From Rhodospirillaceae bacterium (GTDB taxonomy: Bacteria > Pseudomonadota > Alphaproteobacteria > DSM-16000 > Inquilinaceae): 7,652 nucleotides of DNA. Where the stretch lies: NCBI GenBank assembly GCA_020638595.1, contig JACKIG010000025.1, positions 50,001-57,652 on the forward strand. The letters are read 5' to 3'. The stretch's first letter is position 1; each line of letters opens with the position of its first letter. The translations under genes were made by a program, and so were the position numbers. The notes beneath the pieces are model-generated. The model did not search any database. It was not told where the DNA came from and saw only the letters and a list, made by a program, of their open reading frames with translations. Positions 1 to 6,085 of the stretch are shown in pieces.

Positions 1-1077
1 GAAGACCTTGCGCCGGGCATGGCTCCAGCACAGGGCGCTGGTCACCGGCGCCGGCTCCCGGCCCTCGCGGTAGAGGTCGTTGTAGCCGCCATAGGCATCG
101 GCCTGCAGGATGCCCGTCCACCCGGCGAGATGCCGGTTGGGGTGGGTCTTCTCCCGGTCGGTGGAGAAGAAGAACAGCGCCGCGGGCGGGGCGCCGCCGG
201 CGAAGGGCCGGTCGTCGCGGACGTAGGTCCACAGCCGCGCCTGGCGTGTTCCGCCGCGGGCGAGCAGCGGCACCGTGGTGTCGTCGGCGTGCAGCCGCCC
301 GGCGGCAAGCACATGGGCCTGGATGAGGGCGTGGATCGGCTCCAGTGCCGCCGCACAAGCCCCGACCTGGTCCGCCAGGGTCGAGAGGCTGAGGTCGACG
401 CCCTCGCGGGCATAGCGCTCGGCCTGGCGGTTCAGCGGCTGGTGCTGCCCGAACTTCTCGAAGAGGATGGTCGCCAGCAGGTTCGGGCCGGCAAAGCCCC
501 GCGGGGTGGCATGGAACGGCGCCGGCGGCTGGCTGATCTTCTCGCAGTCCCGGCAGGTGAACTTCTCCCGGACCGTCTGGACCACCTTCCACTGCCGCGG
601 CACCACCTCCAGCGTCTCGGTGACGTCCTCGCCCATCTTCACGATGCGCGACGAGCCGCAGCAGGTGCAGGCCGTCGGCGCCTCGATCACCACCCGCTCG
701 CGCGGCAGGTGCTCGGGCAAGGGTTTGCGGACCGGACGGCGGCGCTCGAAGGCGGCAACCTTGGTGGTGCGGGCGGCCGCGCGCTCGGCCACGATCTCGT
801 CTTCGGTGGCGGCTGTCTGGAGGTCCTCGAGCTGCAATTCCATCTGCTCGATCAGCCGCGCGCGCCGTTCCGAGCTGCGGCCATACTGCTCGCGGCGGAG
901 CCTGGCGATCTCGAGCCGGAGATGCGAGATCATCGCTTCGGAGGTCGAGACGATGGCGCGGGCCTGTGCCAGCTCGGCCTCGGCGACCCTGGCGCGGTCT
1001 TCGGAGGCCCTGACCCGGGCCTCGGAGGTGGCCAGTTCAGCGCGCAGTCGGGCGATCTCGTCAGCGGTCTCGGACAT
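1..1077 (-). CDS. tnpC: IS66 transposase TnpC (partial, C-terminus outside window)
   Basis: This is the DDE transposase of the IS66 element, which catalyses strand cleavage and transfer. It starts at ATG 1077-1075, and 359 codons are visible of the roughly 500-550 usual for the family. Domains in order: an N-terminal coiled coil rich in Arg, Glu and Ala (about residues 5-85, the leucine-zipper-like IS66 domain); a zinc-finger-like region with two CxxC pairs (C137/C140 and C175/C178); then the start of the DDE catalytic domain. The first catalytic Asp is probably D265 in LHADDTTVPLL, and the second D327 in GILQADAYGGYN. The third acidic residue would lie beyond the left edge. The gene begins 58 bp after the tnpB stop without a clear Shine-Dalgarno site, so translation may depend on upstream ribosomes. 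Confidence 0.95.
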   Translation of the reverse strand, partial: MSETADEIARLRAELATSEARVRASEDRARVAEAELAQARAIVSTSEAMISHLRLEIARLRREQYGRSSERRARLIEQMELQLEDLQTAATEDEIVAERAAARTTKVAAFERRRPVRKPLPEHLPRERVVIEAPTACTCCGSSRIVKMGEDVTETLEVVPRQWKVVQTVREKFTCRDCEKISQPPAPFHATPRGFAGPNLLATILFEKFGQHQPLNRQAERYAREGVDLSLSTLADQVGACAAALEPIHALIQAHVLAAGRLHADDTTVPLLARGGTRQARLWTYVRDDRPFAGGAPPAALFFFSTDREKTHPNRHLAGWTGILQADAYGGYNDLYREGREPAPVTSALCWSHARRKVF

Positions 1078-1135
1078 GGCGAAAGCTACCACGCCAGGCG
1101 GCTAACCCCCAGCAAATACAGTGAATTAGCCTCTC

Positions 1136-1486
1136 TCAGCCGGCCTTCGCCGGCCGCTGTGTCCAGCGTGGATTGCGCCAGTCGATCCCGTCGAGGAGAT
1201 AGCCGAGCTGTGCTGCCGAGATCGCCACGGCACCCCCGGTCTGCCCCGCCGGCCAGACGAACCGGCCGGCTTCCAGGCGCTTGGCGTAGAGCGACATGCC
1301 GATCCCGTCGTGCCACAGAATCTTCACCAGATCACCGCGCCGGCCGCGGAAGCAGAAGACCTCCCCGCCATGCGGGTCGCGTCCCAGACCCTCCTGCACC
1401 TTCAGCGCCAGGCTGTTCATGCCGCACCGCATGTCCGTCACGCCGCCCGCTATCCAGACCGTCGTGCCGGCCGGAAAGGCGATCAC
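1136..1486 (-). CDS. tnpB: IS66 accessory protein TnpB (IS66 Orf2)
   Basis: A 116-residue protein, the normal size for IS66 TnpB, which is needed for efficient IS66 transposition although its biochemical role is unclear. The start is taken as GTG 1486-1484 because it overlaps the tnpA stop as GTGA (4 nt) and places the conserved family start right after it (IAFPAGTTVWIAGG). Family signatures are TDMRCGMNSLALKVQEGLG (about residues 17-35), the segment FCFRGRRGDLVKILWHDG (about 46-63), and a conserved LEAGRFVWP further on. A longer open frame runs upstream of the GTG, but that part is antisense-like tnpA sequence and is not Orf2-like. A 6-bp inverted repeat (GCCGGC, 4-nt loop, 1139-1154) sits in its last codons, before the gap to tnpC. 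Confidence 0.94.
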   Translation of the reverse strand: MIAFPAGTTVWIAGGVTDMRCGMNSLALKVQEGLGRDPHGGEVFCFRGRRGDLVKILWHDGIGMSLYAKRLEAGRFVWPAGQTGGAVAISAAQLGYLLDGIDWRNPRWTQRPAKAG

Positions 1487-1899
1487 GAAACCTCCAGGAC
1501 CGGCAGCAGGCGCTTCAGCACCGCCGGGGCGACCGACTCCCGAACGATCATCCGACGTCCGTTCCGCAGCACGATCTCGATTGTCGCCTCGGGGGCCGGA
1601 GCCGCGGCCATCGGCGGCGACGCCTCGGTGATGCCCGGCGATGCCGCGCCCGACGCCAGCGTCACCGCAGTGAACATCGGCACCCCGCTGCCGAGCCGAC
1701 CGGAACGATACTCGGCCCGCCACCGGGTAAGCAGCGATCGGGAGATCCCCAGCCGCCGAGCCGTCGCCGAGCCCTGGCGATGACCCCGCAGGCTCTCCTC
1801 GACGATCCGGATCTTCTCCTCATCGGTCCAGGTCCGCCGGCGACCGAGGTCGTCCGCCGTCAGAACCTCAAAATCCGAAATGACCTTAGCGCATGCCAT
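1483..1899 (-). CDS. tnpA: IS66 TnpA, helix-turn-helix transposase subunit
   Basis: A 138-residue protein with an N-terminal IS3/IS911-type helix-turn-helix domain (about residues 20-68; RRTWTDEEKIRIVEESL, then ARRLGISRSLLTRWRAEY). A Pro/Ala-rich linker follows, then a short C-terminal segment (IEIVLRNGRRMIVRESV). This is the first gene of IS66 elements and probably binds DNA at the element ends. The start at ATG 1899-1897 gives the normal N-terminus. It lies about 60 bp inside the IS end and overlaps a short palindrome (1891-1908), so folding of the mRNA around the start codon may limit expression. Its stop overlaps the tnpB start. Confidence 0.93.
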   Translation of the reverse strand: MACAKVISDFEVLTADDLGRRRTWTDEEKIRIVEESLRGHRQGSATARRLGISRSLLTRWRAEYRSGRLGSGVPMFTAVTLASGAASPGITEASPPMAAAPAPEATIEIVLRNGRRMIVRESVAPAVLKRLLPVLEVS

Positions 1900-1908
1900 A
1901 AGGCATGC
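1891..1908. repeat. Perfect 7-bp inverted repeat over the tnpA start codon
   Basis: GCATGCC, 4-nt loop ATAA, GGCATGC. On the minus strand the loop and arm contain the tnpA ATG (1899-1897). A hairpin in the tnpA mRNA would hide the start codon, as expected for low transposase expression. The structure is seen in the sequence; its function is inferred. Confidence 0.5.
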
Positions 1909-1959
1909 CCTTACCCGCCCTCCTTACGCCCGGCCAGACGGCCGCCACCGGAGGCTTAC
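1908..1959 (-). repeat. Probable IS66 terminal and subterminal repeat region (tnpA-side end)
   Basis: Read on the minus strand, a GTAAG motif occurs three times, beginning at 1959 (GTAAGCC), 1927 (GTAAGGA) and 1914 (GTAAGGG). IS66 elements typically begin with GTAAG and can carry further copies just inside the end. The outermost copy is taken as the element tip. The opposite end is not in the window, so the inverted repeat cannot be verified. Confidence 0.6.
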
Positions 1960-2105
1960 CTTCAAGCCCCGTGCCGCGGCAGAGAGCCGGTTGCGCTGGC
2001 GACTGCGCGTCCGTCGCGAAAGATCTTTGAACCCGCTTCACCCCGACCGGCGACCAACCCGCAAGCGTGGCGATGGGCGCCGGGCACGCTCTCAACCGAG
2101 ATTTC

Positions 2106-2110
2106 GGGAG
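2106..2110 (+). promoter_or_regulatory. Ribosome binding site deciding the TTG start
   Basis: GGGAG lies 9 nt before TTG 2120. No comparable purine-rich site lies at the right distance before ATG 2159, so the TTG start is preferred. Confidence 0.5.
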
Positions 2111-2119
2111 ACGTGGGTC

Positions 2120-2965
2120 TTGACTGTGGTCGAACACACGACATTGGATTTCAGCCGGATGCATGAGGCCGCCGTTCGGCTGAAGGGCGGCGGCAACGCC
2201 TCCGACGCCGAGGATTTCGCATGGGGCATCGCCGAGGTCGTCTGCACGGGCGCCGGCAGCAAGGCTGTGGCCGCCTTGAAGGCCTTTCAGCTCTTCAGGA
2301 TGTTGAACGCGGAAGACGTGCCGGAAGACCTGATCCCCAACCCGTACTTCGTGGTCAACGGCCATGGCGGCCGCTCGCCGCGCACCAAGACGTATCTCAG
2401 CGACAGCACGTTGAAGACCTTCGGTTCGGCTGTCCTGGGTGCCGTCGGCACTGCCGGCAGCGTCGTGACGCAGGTCGACGTGGTCGGTATCGGCCAGCAC
2501 AGCAATGCGCTCTACAGCACGACCCTGCATCTCACCCACCTGCTCCAGCTCAGCAAGGGCTACAGGCGGAGCGAGACCTTGACCAACTGGGTTCAGGCCT
2601 GCATCCGCGCCAAGCAGCTGAAGGCCGCCGTGCGTGGGGCCTCGCTGGCGAGCGCCGTGGTGCCCGTCTCCGCTGTCCAGATGGTCGCAGGGGCGGCGGC
2701 CGCGATCGGCAAGCTGGGCATCAAGCTGACCTACGGCAAGGTCATGGCGCGCACCGCGATGGAGATCCACTGGCGCGCCAATGTGGAACTCAAGCTCGGG
2801 GCCAGGTTCGGCTCCACCAAGGGGGCGCAGGGGCCGGCCAGCGCCATGGTGTACGAGATCTTCAAGCGGCGCGGCATTCGCTTCGGCGGCCAGTACAGGA
2901 CCGGCGACATCATCGCAGAGCCTGCCGGCTGGTTGGCGCTCAACGACCAGCTGATGCAGATGTGA
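2120..2965 (+). CDS. Hypothetical protein, 281 residues, Gly/Ala-rich hydrophobic segments, family not recognised
   Basis: The start is taken as TTG at 2120, because GGGAG at 2106-2110 lies 9 nt upstream and the open frame before it encodes Arg-rich, non-protein-like sequence. ATG 2159 (MHEAAVRLKG) is the alternative. The protein is mixed helical. Residues 101-125 (FGSAVLGAVGTAGSVV onward) and 171-203 (GASLASAVVPVSAVQMVAGA, then AAAIGKLGIKL) are rich in Gly, Ala and Val, could be amphipathic or membrane-associating, and are split by a polar stretch (about 146-170). There is no signal peptide. The C-terminus is more polar, with MVYEIFKRRGIRFGG and DIIAEPAGWLALNDQLM, and looks like a conserved domain end. 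I see no catalytic motif. It stands alone: the divergent IS66 end is about 160 bp upstream and no gene follows closely. Secreted-effector or membrane-active roles are possible but unsupported. The gene itself is likely real; its function is unknown. Confidence 0.7.
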   Translation: MTVVEHTTLDFSRMHEAAVRLKGGGNASDAEDFAWGIAEVVCTGAGSKAVAALKAFQLFRMLNAEDVPEDLIPNPYFVVNGHGGRSPRTKTYLSDSTLKTFGSAVLGAVGTAGSVVTQVDVVGIGQHSNALYSTTLHLTHLLQLSKGYRRSETLTNWVQACIRAKQLKAAVRGASLASAVVPVSAVQMVAGAAAAIGKLGIKLTYGKVMARTAMEIHWRANVELKLGARFGSTKGAQGPASAMVYEIFKRRGIRFGGQYRTGDIIAEPAGWLALNDQLMQM

Positions 2966-3065
2966 CATGGAAAAGCGTCACCGTCCGCTGATGATGATCC
3001 GGTCGGGTTGAGCGCGTCATACGCGTCTGGGCATGAAATATTCTTTCTCGTTTGGCGGCCTGCTG

Positions 3066-3094
3066 ATGACAAACGATACGCCAAGCGGTATTAT
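3066..3094 (+). promoter_or_regulatory. Candidate sigma70 promoter for the FIST/kinase operon
   Basis: ATGACA (3066-3071, five of six matches to TTGACA) and TATTAT (3089-3094, five of six to TATAAT) are separated by exactly 17 bp. AT-rich sequence upstream (about 3036-3056) could act as an UP element. The spacer contains CGATACGC and GCGGTAT, an imperfect inverted pair that could be an operator. Transcription would start near 3101 and leave a leader of about 315 nt before the FIST gene. This is inferred from consensus matching only. Confidence 0.45.
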
Positions 3095-3160
3095 CCGGCT
3101 GGTTTGATTGCGAACTGAATTGTCTGCCACCAGTGTGCTGGCGGAGAGCTGTCGGCGGGG

Positions 3161-3184
3161 GACCCTGTCCTCCCGATCAGGGTC
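3161..3184. repeat. 7-bp inverted repeat with 10-bp spacer in the leader
   Basis: GACCCTG (3161-3167) and CAGGGTC (3178-3184) are perfect reverse complements around a 10-nt spacer. No T-run follows, so it is not a standard terminator. It could be a protein-binding site or an RNA stem in the FIST leader. Confidence 0.4.
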
Positions 3185-3363
3185 AGCCGGGCAACAGCAT
3201 GGCTATTCGACCAGCCCGCCGATGATCCGGGCATTGCCGGCCGCCAGGGGCGGTGCCTACGGAAGTCCCGGGGACCGTTGTTCTGGACTGCAACAGTTGA
3301 GGAGCAAGGACAGAGGCATTTGCGACCTACGGCAATAGCATCGGTCGTTCGAAGCCAATCACC

Positions 3364-3393
3364 GCGGGCCGCCGCGCGCGAGCGGCGGCCCGC
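3364..3393. repeat. Perfect 12-bp all-GC hairpin 23 bp upstream of the FIST start
   Basis: GCGGGCCGCCGC (3364-3375), a 6-nt loop GCGCGA, and GCGGCGGCCCGC (3382-3393) form a perfect stem of 12 G:C pairs. It is followed by AAAGGGACAAAGGG, not a T-run, so intrinsic termination is unlikely in either direction. It sits directly before the ribosome binding site, where it could block 5' decay, pause polymerase or affect ribosome entry. The structure is certain from sequence; the role is inferred. Confidence 0.75.
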
Positions 3394-3416
3394 AAAGGGA
3401 CAAAGGGCCGGCCACC

Positions 3417-4592
3417 ATGGACGGAACTCCAGCGCCTGAAGGTGTGCGCAAGGCTTGCTCCGCACAGTCGTCGGGGGACCGGGCGGTCGCGGAGATCCAT
3501 GCGGCGATCGGCGGTTCGGACAACAGTTGCGTGGTGTTCTTCTGTTCCGCCGACCATGACCTGCCGTCCGTTGGTGCGGCCATGGCCAAGCACTTCGGCG
3601 ACACCCTGGTCGTGGGGTGCAGTACCGCCGGCGAGATCACGCCAGAGGGCTATGGGCGACGCAGCCTGACGGCGATCGCATTGCCGCGGCGAACCTTCGC
3701 CGCGGTCGCCCTGCCGATCGACAACGTGTCGACCTTCGACCTGACCGAGAGCCCCGCCCTGGTGTCGGAGGCGCGGGCGCGCCTTGCCCGGCTGGCGCCG
3801 TTCCCGACCGACGGCAACTGCTTCGCCTTCCTCTTGATCGACGGGCTGTCGCGGCGCGAGGAATGGGTGGTCAGCGCCCTGTCGCTGGTCCTGGATAACA
3901 TCCAGCTGTTCGGCGGATCGGCGGGCGACCAGCTGCGCTTCAATCGCACCCACATCTACCTGGACGGGGCCTTCCGCCCCGATGCGGCGGTGCTGCTGCT
4001 GGTCGCCACGCTGTGCCCGTTCACGGTCTTCCGGACGGAGCACTTCGTCAGCACCGACCGCAAGATGGTCGTGACCGGCGCCGAACCGACGGAGCGCATC
4101 GTCACCGAGATCAACGGCGAACCGGCGGGCCGCGAGTATGCCCGCATGGTGGGGCTGAACGTCAGGCATCTGGCGCCGATGATCTTCGCCACCTACCCGG
4201 TCGTGGTGCGGGTCGGCGGTGTCTACTACGTGCGGTCGATCCAGAAGGTGAACGCCGACCAGAGCCTGACCTTCTTCTGCGCCATCGACGAAGGCATCGT
4301 GCTGACGGTGGCCCAGGGCACCGACATCGTCGACAACCTCAAGGCGGCGCTGGCCGACATCCGCCGCCAGGTCGGCCCGCCGCAGGTGATCATCGGCTGC
4401 GACTGCATCCTCCGGCGCCTGGAGATCGAACGCAAACGTCTGGTCGCACCGATGTCGGCCCTGCTGGCTGCCAACAACGTTGTCGGCTTCAACACCTACG
4501 GCGAACAGCACAACGCCATGCACGTCAATCAGACGTTGACCGGCGTGGCCATCGGCTGGCCCACCCATGCCGAGCACGCCACGCCGCACTGA
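3417..4592 (+). CDS. nosP: FIST-domain sensor protein, NosP-like (predicted NO/heme sensor)
   Basis: A 391-residue soluble protein without signal peptide or membrane segments. It has an N-terminal FIST domain (about residues 35-230) with VVGCSTAGEI (65-74) and LFGGSAGD (164-171), and a FIST_C domain (about 235-375) with EINGEPAGREYARMVG (231-246) and the family-typical GFNTYGEQ (357-364). In characterised NosP proteins this fold binds heme, senses nitric oxide and controls the autophosphorylation of the co-encoded kinase NahK. Several histidines are available (for example H208, H251, H365, H369), but I cannot assign a heme ligand from sequence alone. The start at ATG 3417 is supported by AAAGGG (3402-3407) at 9-nt spacing. 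The stop overlaps the kinase ATG (TGATG), which indicates an operon and coupled translation. The FIST assignment is firm; NO sensing rests on the kinase neighbour and family knowledge. Other small ligands remain possible. Confidence 0.88.
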   Translation: MDGTPAPEGVRKACSAQSSGDRAVAEIHAAIGGSDNSCVVFFCSADHDLPSVGAAMAKHFGDTLVVGCSTAGEITPEGYGRRSLTAIALPRRTFAAVALPIDNVSTFDLTESPALVSEARARLARLAPFPTDGNCFAFLLIDGLSRREEWVVSALSLVLDNIQLFGGSAGDQLRFNRTHIYLDGAFRPDAAVLLLVATLCPFTVFRTEHFVSTDRKMVVTGAEPTERIVTEINGEPAGREYARMVGLNVRHLAPMIFATYPVVVRVGGVYYVRSIQKVNADQSLTFFCAIDEGIVLTVAQGTDIVDNLKAALADIRRQVGPPQVIIGCDCILRRLEIERKRLVAPMSALLAANNVVGFNTYGEQHNAMHVNQTLTGVAIGWPTHAEHATPH

Positions 4593-6085
4593 TGCCCCTG
4601 GGCCCGTCTTCACCCGAGCCGGCGGATGCCGTCGGCATCGCCCAGGATCGCACGACGGAGCTGGAGCGCGAGAATGCGCGCCTGCGCAAGATCACCGGCG
4701 TGCTGATGGACCGGGTGGAGCGCAGCATGGATGTGCAGGGCTCCGCCTTCTCGCTGTTCCAGACATCGGTGACACTGGGCCAGGTCGTGCGCGACCGCAC
4801 CATGCAGCTGAGCACCGCCTTGAATGCACTGGCGGCGACGAACCGTGAGCTGAAGACCCTGAATGAACAGCTTCAGCAGGAGAATGCCGACCGTCGCGCG
4901 GCCGAAGCCGCCATGCTGGACGCCAAGAACGAGGCGGAACGGGCCAACCTGTCGAAGACCAAGCTGCTGGCGGCGATCAGCCATGACCTGCTTCAGCCCC
5001 TGAATGCGGCGCGGCTGTTCTGTGCGGCCCTGATGGAAGGCCGGATCTCCCCCCGCAATCGCCGGCTGGCGGGCAGCCTGGGCAGGGCGCTGGAAGGCGT
5101 GGACGGCCTGTTGAACGCGCTGTTGGAGATGTCGAAACTCGACGCCGGTATCATCAGGGCCGAGAACCGCCCCTTCAGCGCCAATGTGCTGCTGTGGGAT
5201 CTGGTCGAAGAGTACTCAAGCGTGGCGCAGGCCCGCGGCCTGGATTTCCGGTTCGTTCCCTGTTCCGCCATGCTGTTCAGCGACCAGCAACTGCTGAGCC
5301 GCATCATCCGCAACTTCCTCAGCAACGCGATCCGCTATACGGCCCGGGGCCGGGTGCTGCTGGGCTGCCGGCGCGTCGGCGGCGTCGTGAGGGTCGGCGT
5401 GTGGGATACGGGCCCCGGCATCCCGGAGGACAAGCTGGACGTGATCTTCGAGGAATTCCACCAGGTCAGCCAGCCGCCGCCGGATCGCGAGAAGGGCCTG
5501 GGGCTGGGTCTTGCGATCGTCGAGAGGATCGCGACCATCCTTGACCATTCCATCCATGTCCGCTCGCAGGTTGGCCGCGGGACCGTCTTTGCCGTGGACG
5601 TTCCGCGCTATGCCGCACCGGCGGTGCCGACCGTGCCGCCCCCGGCTGCCGCCACGGTCCGGCCGGGGACCAACCTGGCCGGCGTTCGCGTGCTGGTGAT
5701 CGAGGATGACCCCGCCATCGCTGCCGCGATGGAAACCCTGCTGGGCAGGTGGGGATGCCGGGTGATCACCGCGACATGGGCGGCCCAGGCAATCGCCCGG
5801 ACCCGTGCGGTATCCGGGGCCGTCGATCTGGTGATCGCCGACTACCACCTTGCGGAAGGTCCGGTCGGCCTCGATTCCATCGAAACGATCCAGACCCTGC
5901 TGCCGGCCCGCGTGCCGGCGATGCTGATCACGGCCGACCGTTCGGAAGCCCTGCGCCATGAAGCGCGCCTGCGCGGCTATCCCATGCTGGCCAAGCCGGT
6001 GAAACCGGCCCCGCTGCGCGCCATGATCACCCATCTTCTTTCGGCGAAGACGCATCGCGATCGCCGGAGAGCCGCAGGTTCCTGA
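4592..6085 (+). CDS. nahK: Hybrid sensor histidine kinase/response regulator, NahK/ErcS-like, without PAS domain
   Basis: A 497-residue cytoplasmic kinase. Order: N-terminal coiled coils (about residues 18-45 and 65-122); HisKA with H-box AAISHDLLQPLNAARLF and phosphoacceptor H131; HATPase with N-box NFLSNAIRYT (241-250), G1 box DTGPGIP (272-278), F-box IFEEFH (285-290) and G2 box GLGLGLA (302-308); a Pro/Ala-rich linker (about 340-360); and a C-terminal receiver with acidic E371/D372/D373, phosphoacceptor D417, T447 and K468. All residues needed for catalysis and receiver function are present. It has no membrane segment and no recognisable PAS or GAF domain, so the signal probably comes from the FIST partner. 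ATG 4592 overlaps the nosP stop by 1 nt and has no good Shine-Dalgarno of its own, consistent with coupling. The last 19 codons are antisense to the 3' end of the response-regulator gene. No Hpt protein is encoded in the window, so the path from receiver to regulator is unknown. Confidence 0.92.
   Translation: MPLGPSSPEPADAVGIAQDRTTELERENARLRKITGVLMDRVERSMDVQGSAFSLFQTSVTLGQVVRDRTMQLSTALNALAATNRELKTLNEQLQQENADRRAAEAAMLDAKNEAERANLSKTKLLAAISHDLLQPLNAARLFCAALMEGRISPRNRRLAGSLGRALEGVDGLLNALLEMSKLDAGIIRAENRPFSANVLLWDLVEEYSSVAQARGLDFRFVPCSAMLFSDQQLLSRIIRNFLSNAIRYTARGRVLLGCRRVGGVVRVGVWDTGPGIPEDKLDVIFEEFHQVSQPPPDREKGLGLGLAIVERIATILDHSIHVRSQVGRGTVFAVDVPRYAAPAVPTVPPPAAATVRPGTNLAGVRVLVIEDDPAIAAAMETLLGRWGCRVITATWAAQAIARTRAVSGAVDLVIADYHLAEGPVGLDSIETIQTLLPARVPAMLITADRSEALRHEARLRGYPMLAKPVKPAPLRAMITHLLSAKTHRDRRRAAGS

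Larger units (their letters stand above)
1..1959 (-). mobile_element. IS66-family insertion sequence, cut by the left window edge
   Basis: Three minus-strand genes in the order tnpA-tnpB-tnpC, with a 4-nt overlap between the first two, are the standard layout of a full IS66-type element. The tnpA-side end is placed at about 1959, where the minus strand begins GTAAGCCTCCGG; IS66 ends usually begin with GTAAG. The tnpC-side end, the other inverted repeat and the second copy of the 8-bp target duplication lie outside the window. If the boundary is right, the flanking target bases are about 1960-1967 (CTTCAAGC). No stop or frameshift breaks any of the three genes in the visible part, so the element looks intact as far as it can be seen. 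Confidence 0.92.
2966..3416. other. 451-bp non-coding region before the FIST gene
   Basis: No convincing gene on either strand: the open frames here are short and of low-complexity composition. It holds an AT-rich stretch (about 3036-3056), a sigma70-like promoter candidate (3066-3094), a spaced inverted repeat (3161-3184) and a strong GC hairpin (3364-3393). No stem followed by a T-run was found after the hypothetical gene, so its terminator is not identified. Confidence 0.7.

Noticed and set aside
19..2166. A 715-codon plus-strand open frame across the IS element
   Set aside because: It is antisense to tnpA, tnpB and tnpC, which have clear family motifs. The frame is Arg/Pro/Gly-rich without recognisable motifs, a typical high-GC shadow.
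1886..2968. A 360-codon minus-strand open frame opposite the unknown gene
   Set aside because: It spans the IS boundary and the non-coding gap and has shadow-like composition (Ala, Gly, Arg, His). The plus frame has better protein character and a ribosome site.
3364..3393. The strong hairpin read as a rho-independent terminator
   Set aside because: No T-run follows the stem on either strand; the plus strand continues with AAAGGGACAAAGGG.
3411..3420. GCCACCATGG, a perfect eukaryotic Kozak context at the FIST start
   Set aside because: Coincidence in GC-rich bacterial DNA; the gene has a bacterial ribosome site and lies in a bacterial operon.
3091..3465. A 124-codon minus-strand open frame in the gap before the FIST gene
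   Set aside because: It overlaps the FIST start and the hairpin, has a Trp/Pro/Ser/Arg composition without motifs, and has no promoter or ribosome site that I can find.
3327..4613. A 428-codon minus-strand open frame opposite the FIST gene
   Set aside because: The plus strand encodes an unmistakable FIST protein; the minus frame is Arg/Asp/Gly/His-rich and runs through the hairpin and promoter-proximal DNA.
5216..6055. A 279-codon minus-strand open frame opposite the kinase
   Set aside because: It is antisense to the catalytic and receiver domains of the kinase, with His/Arg/Gly shadow composition and no motifs.
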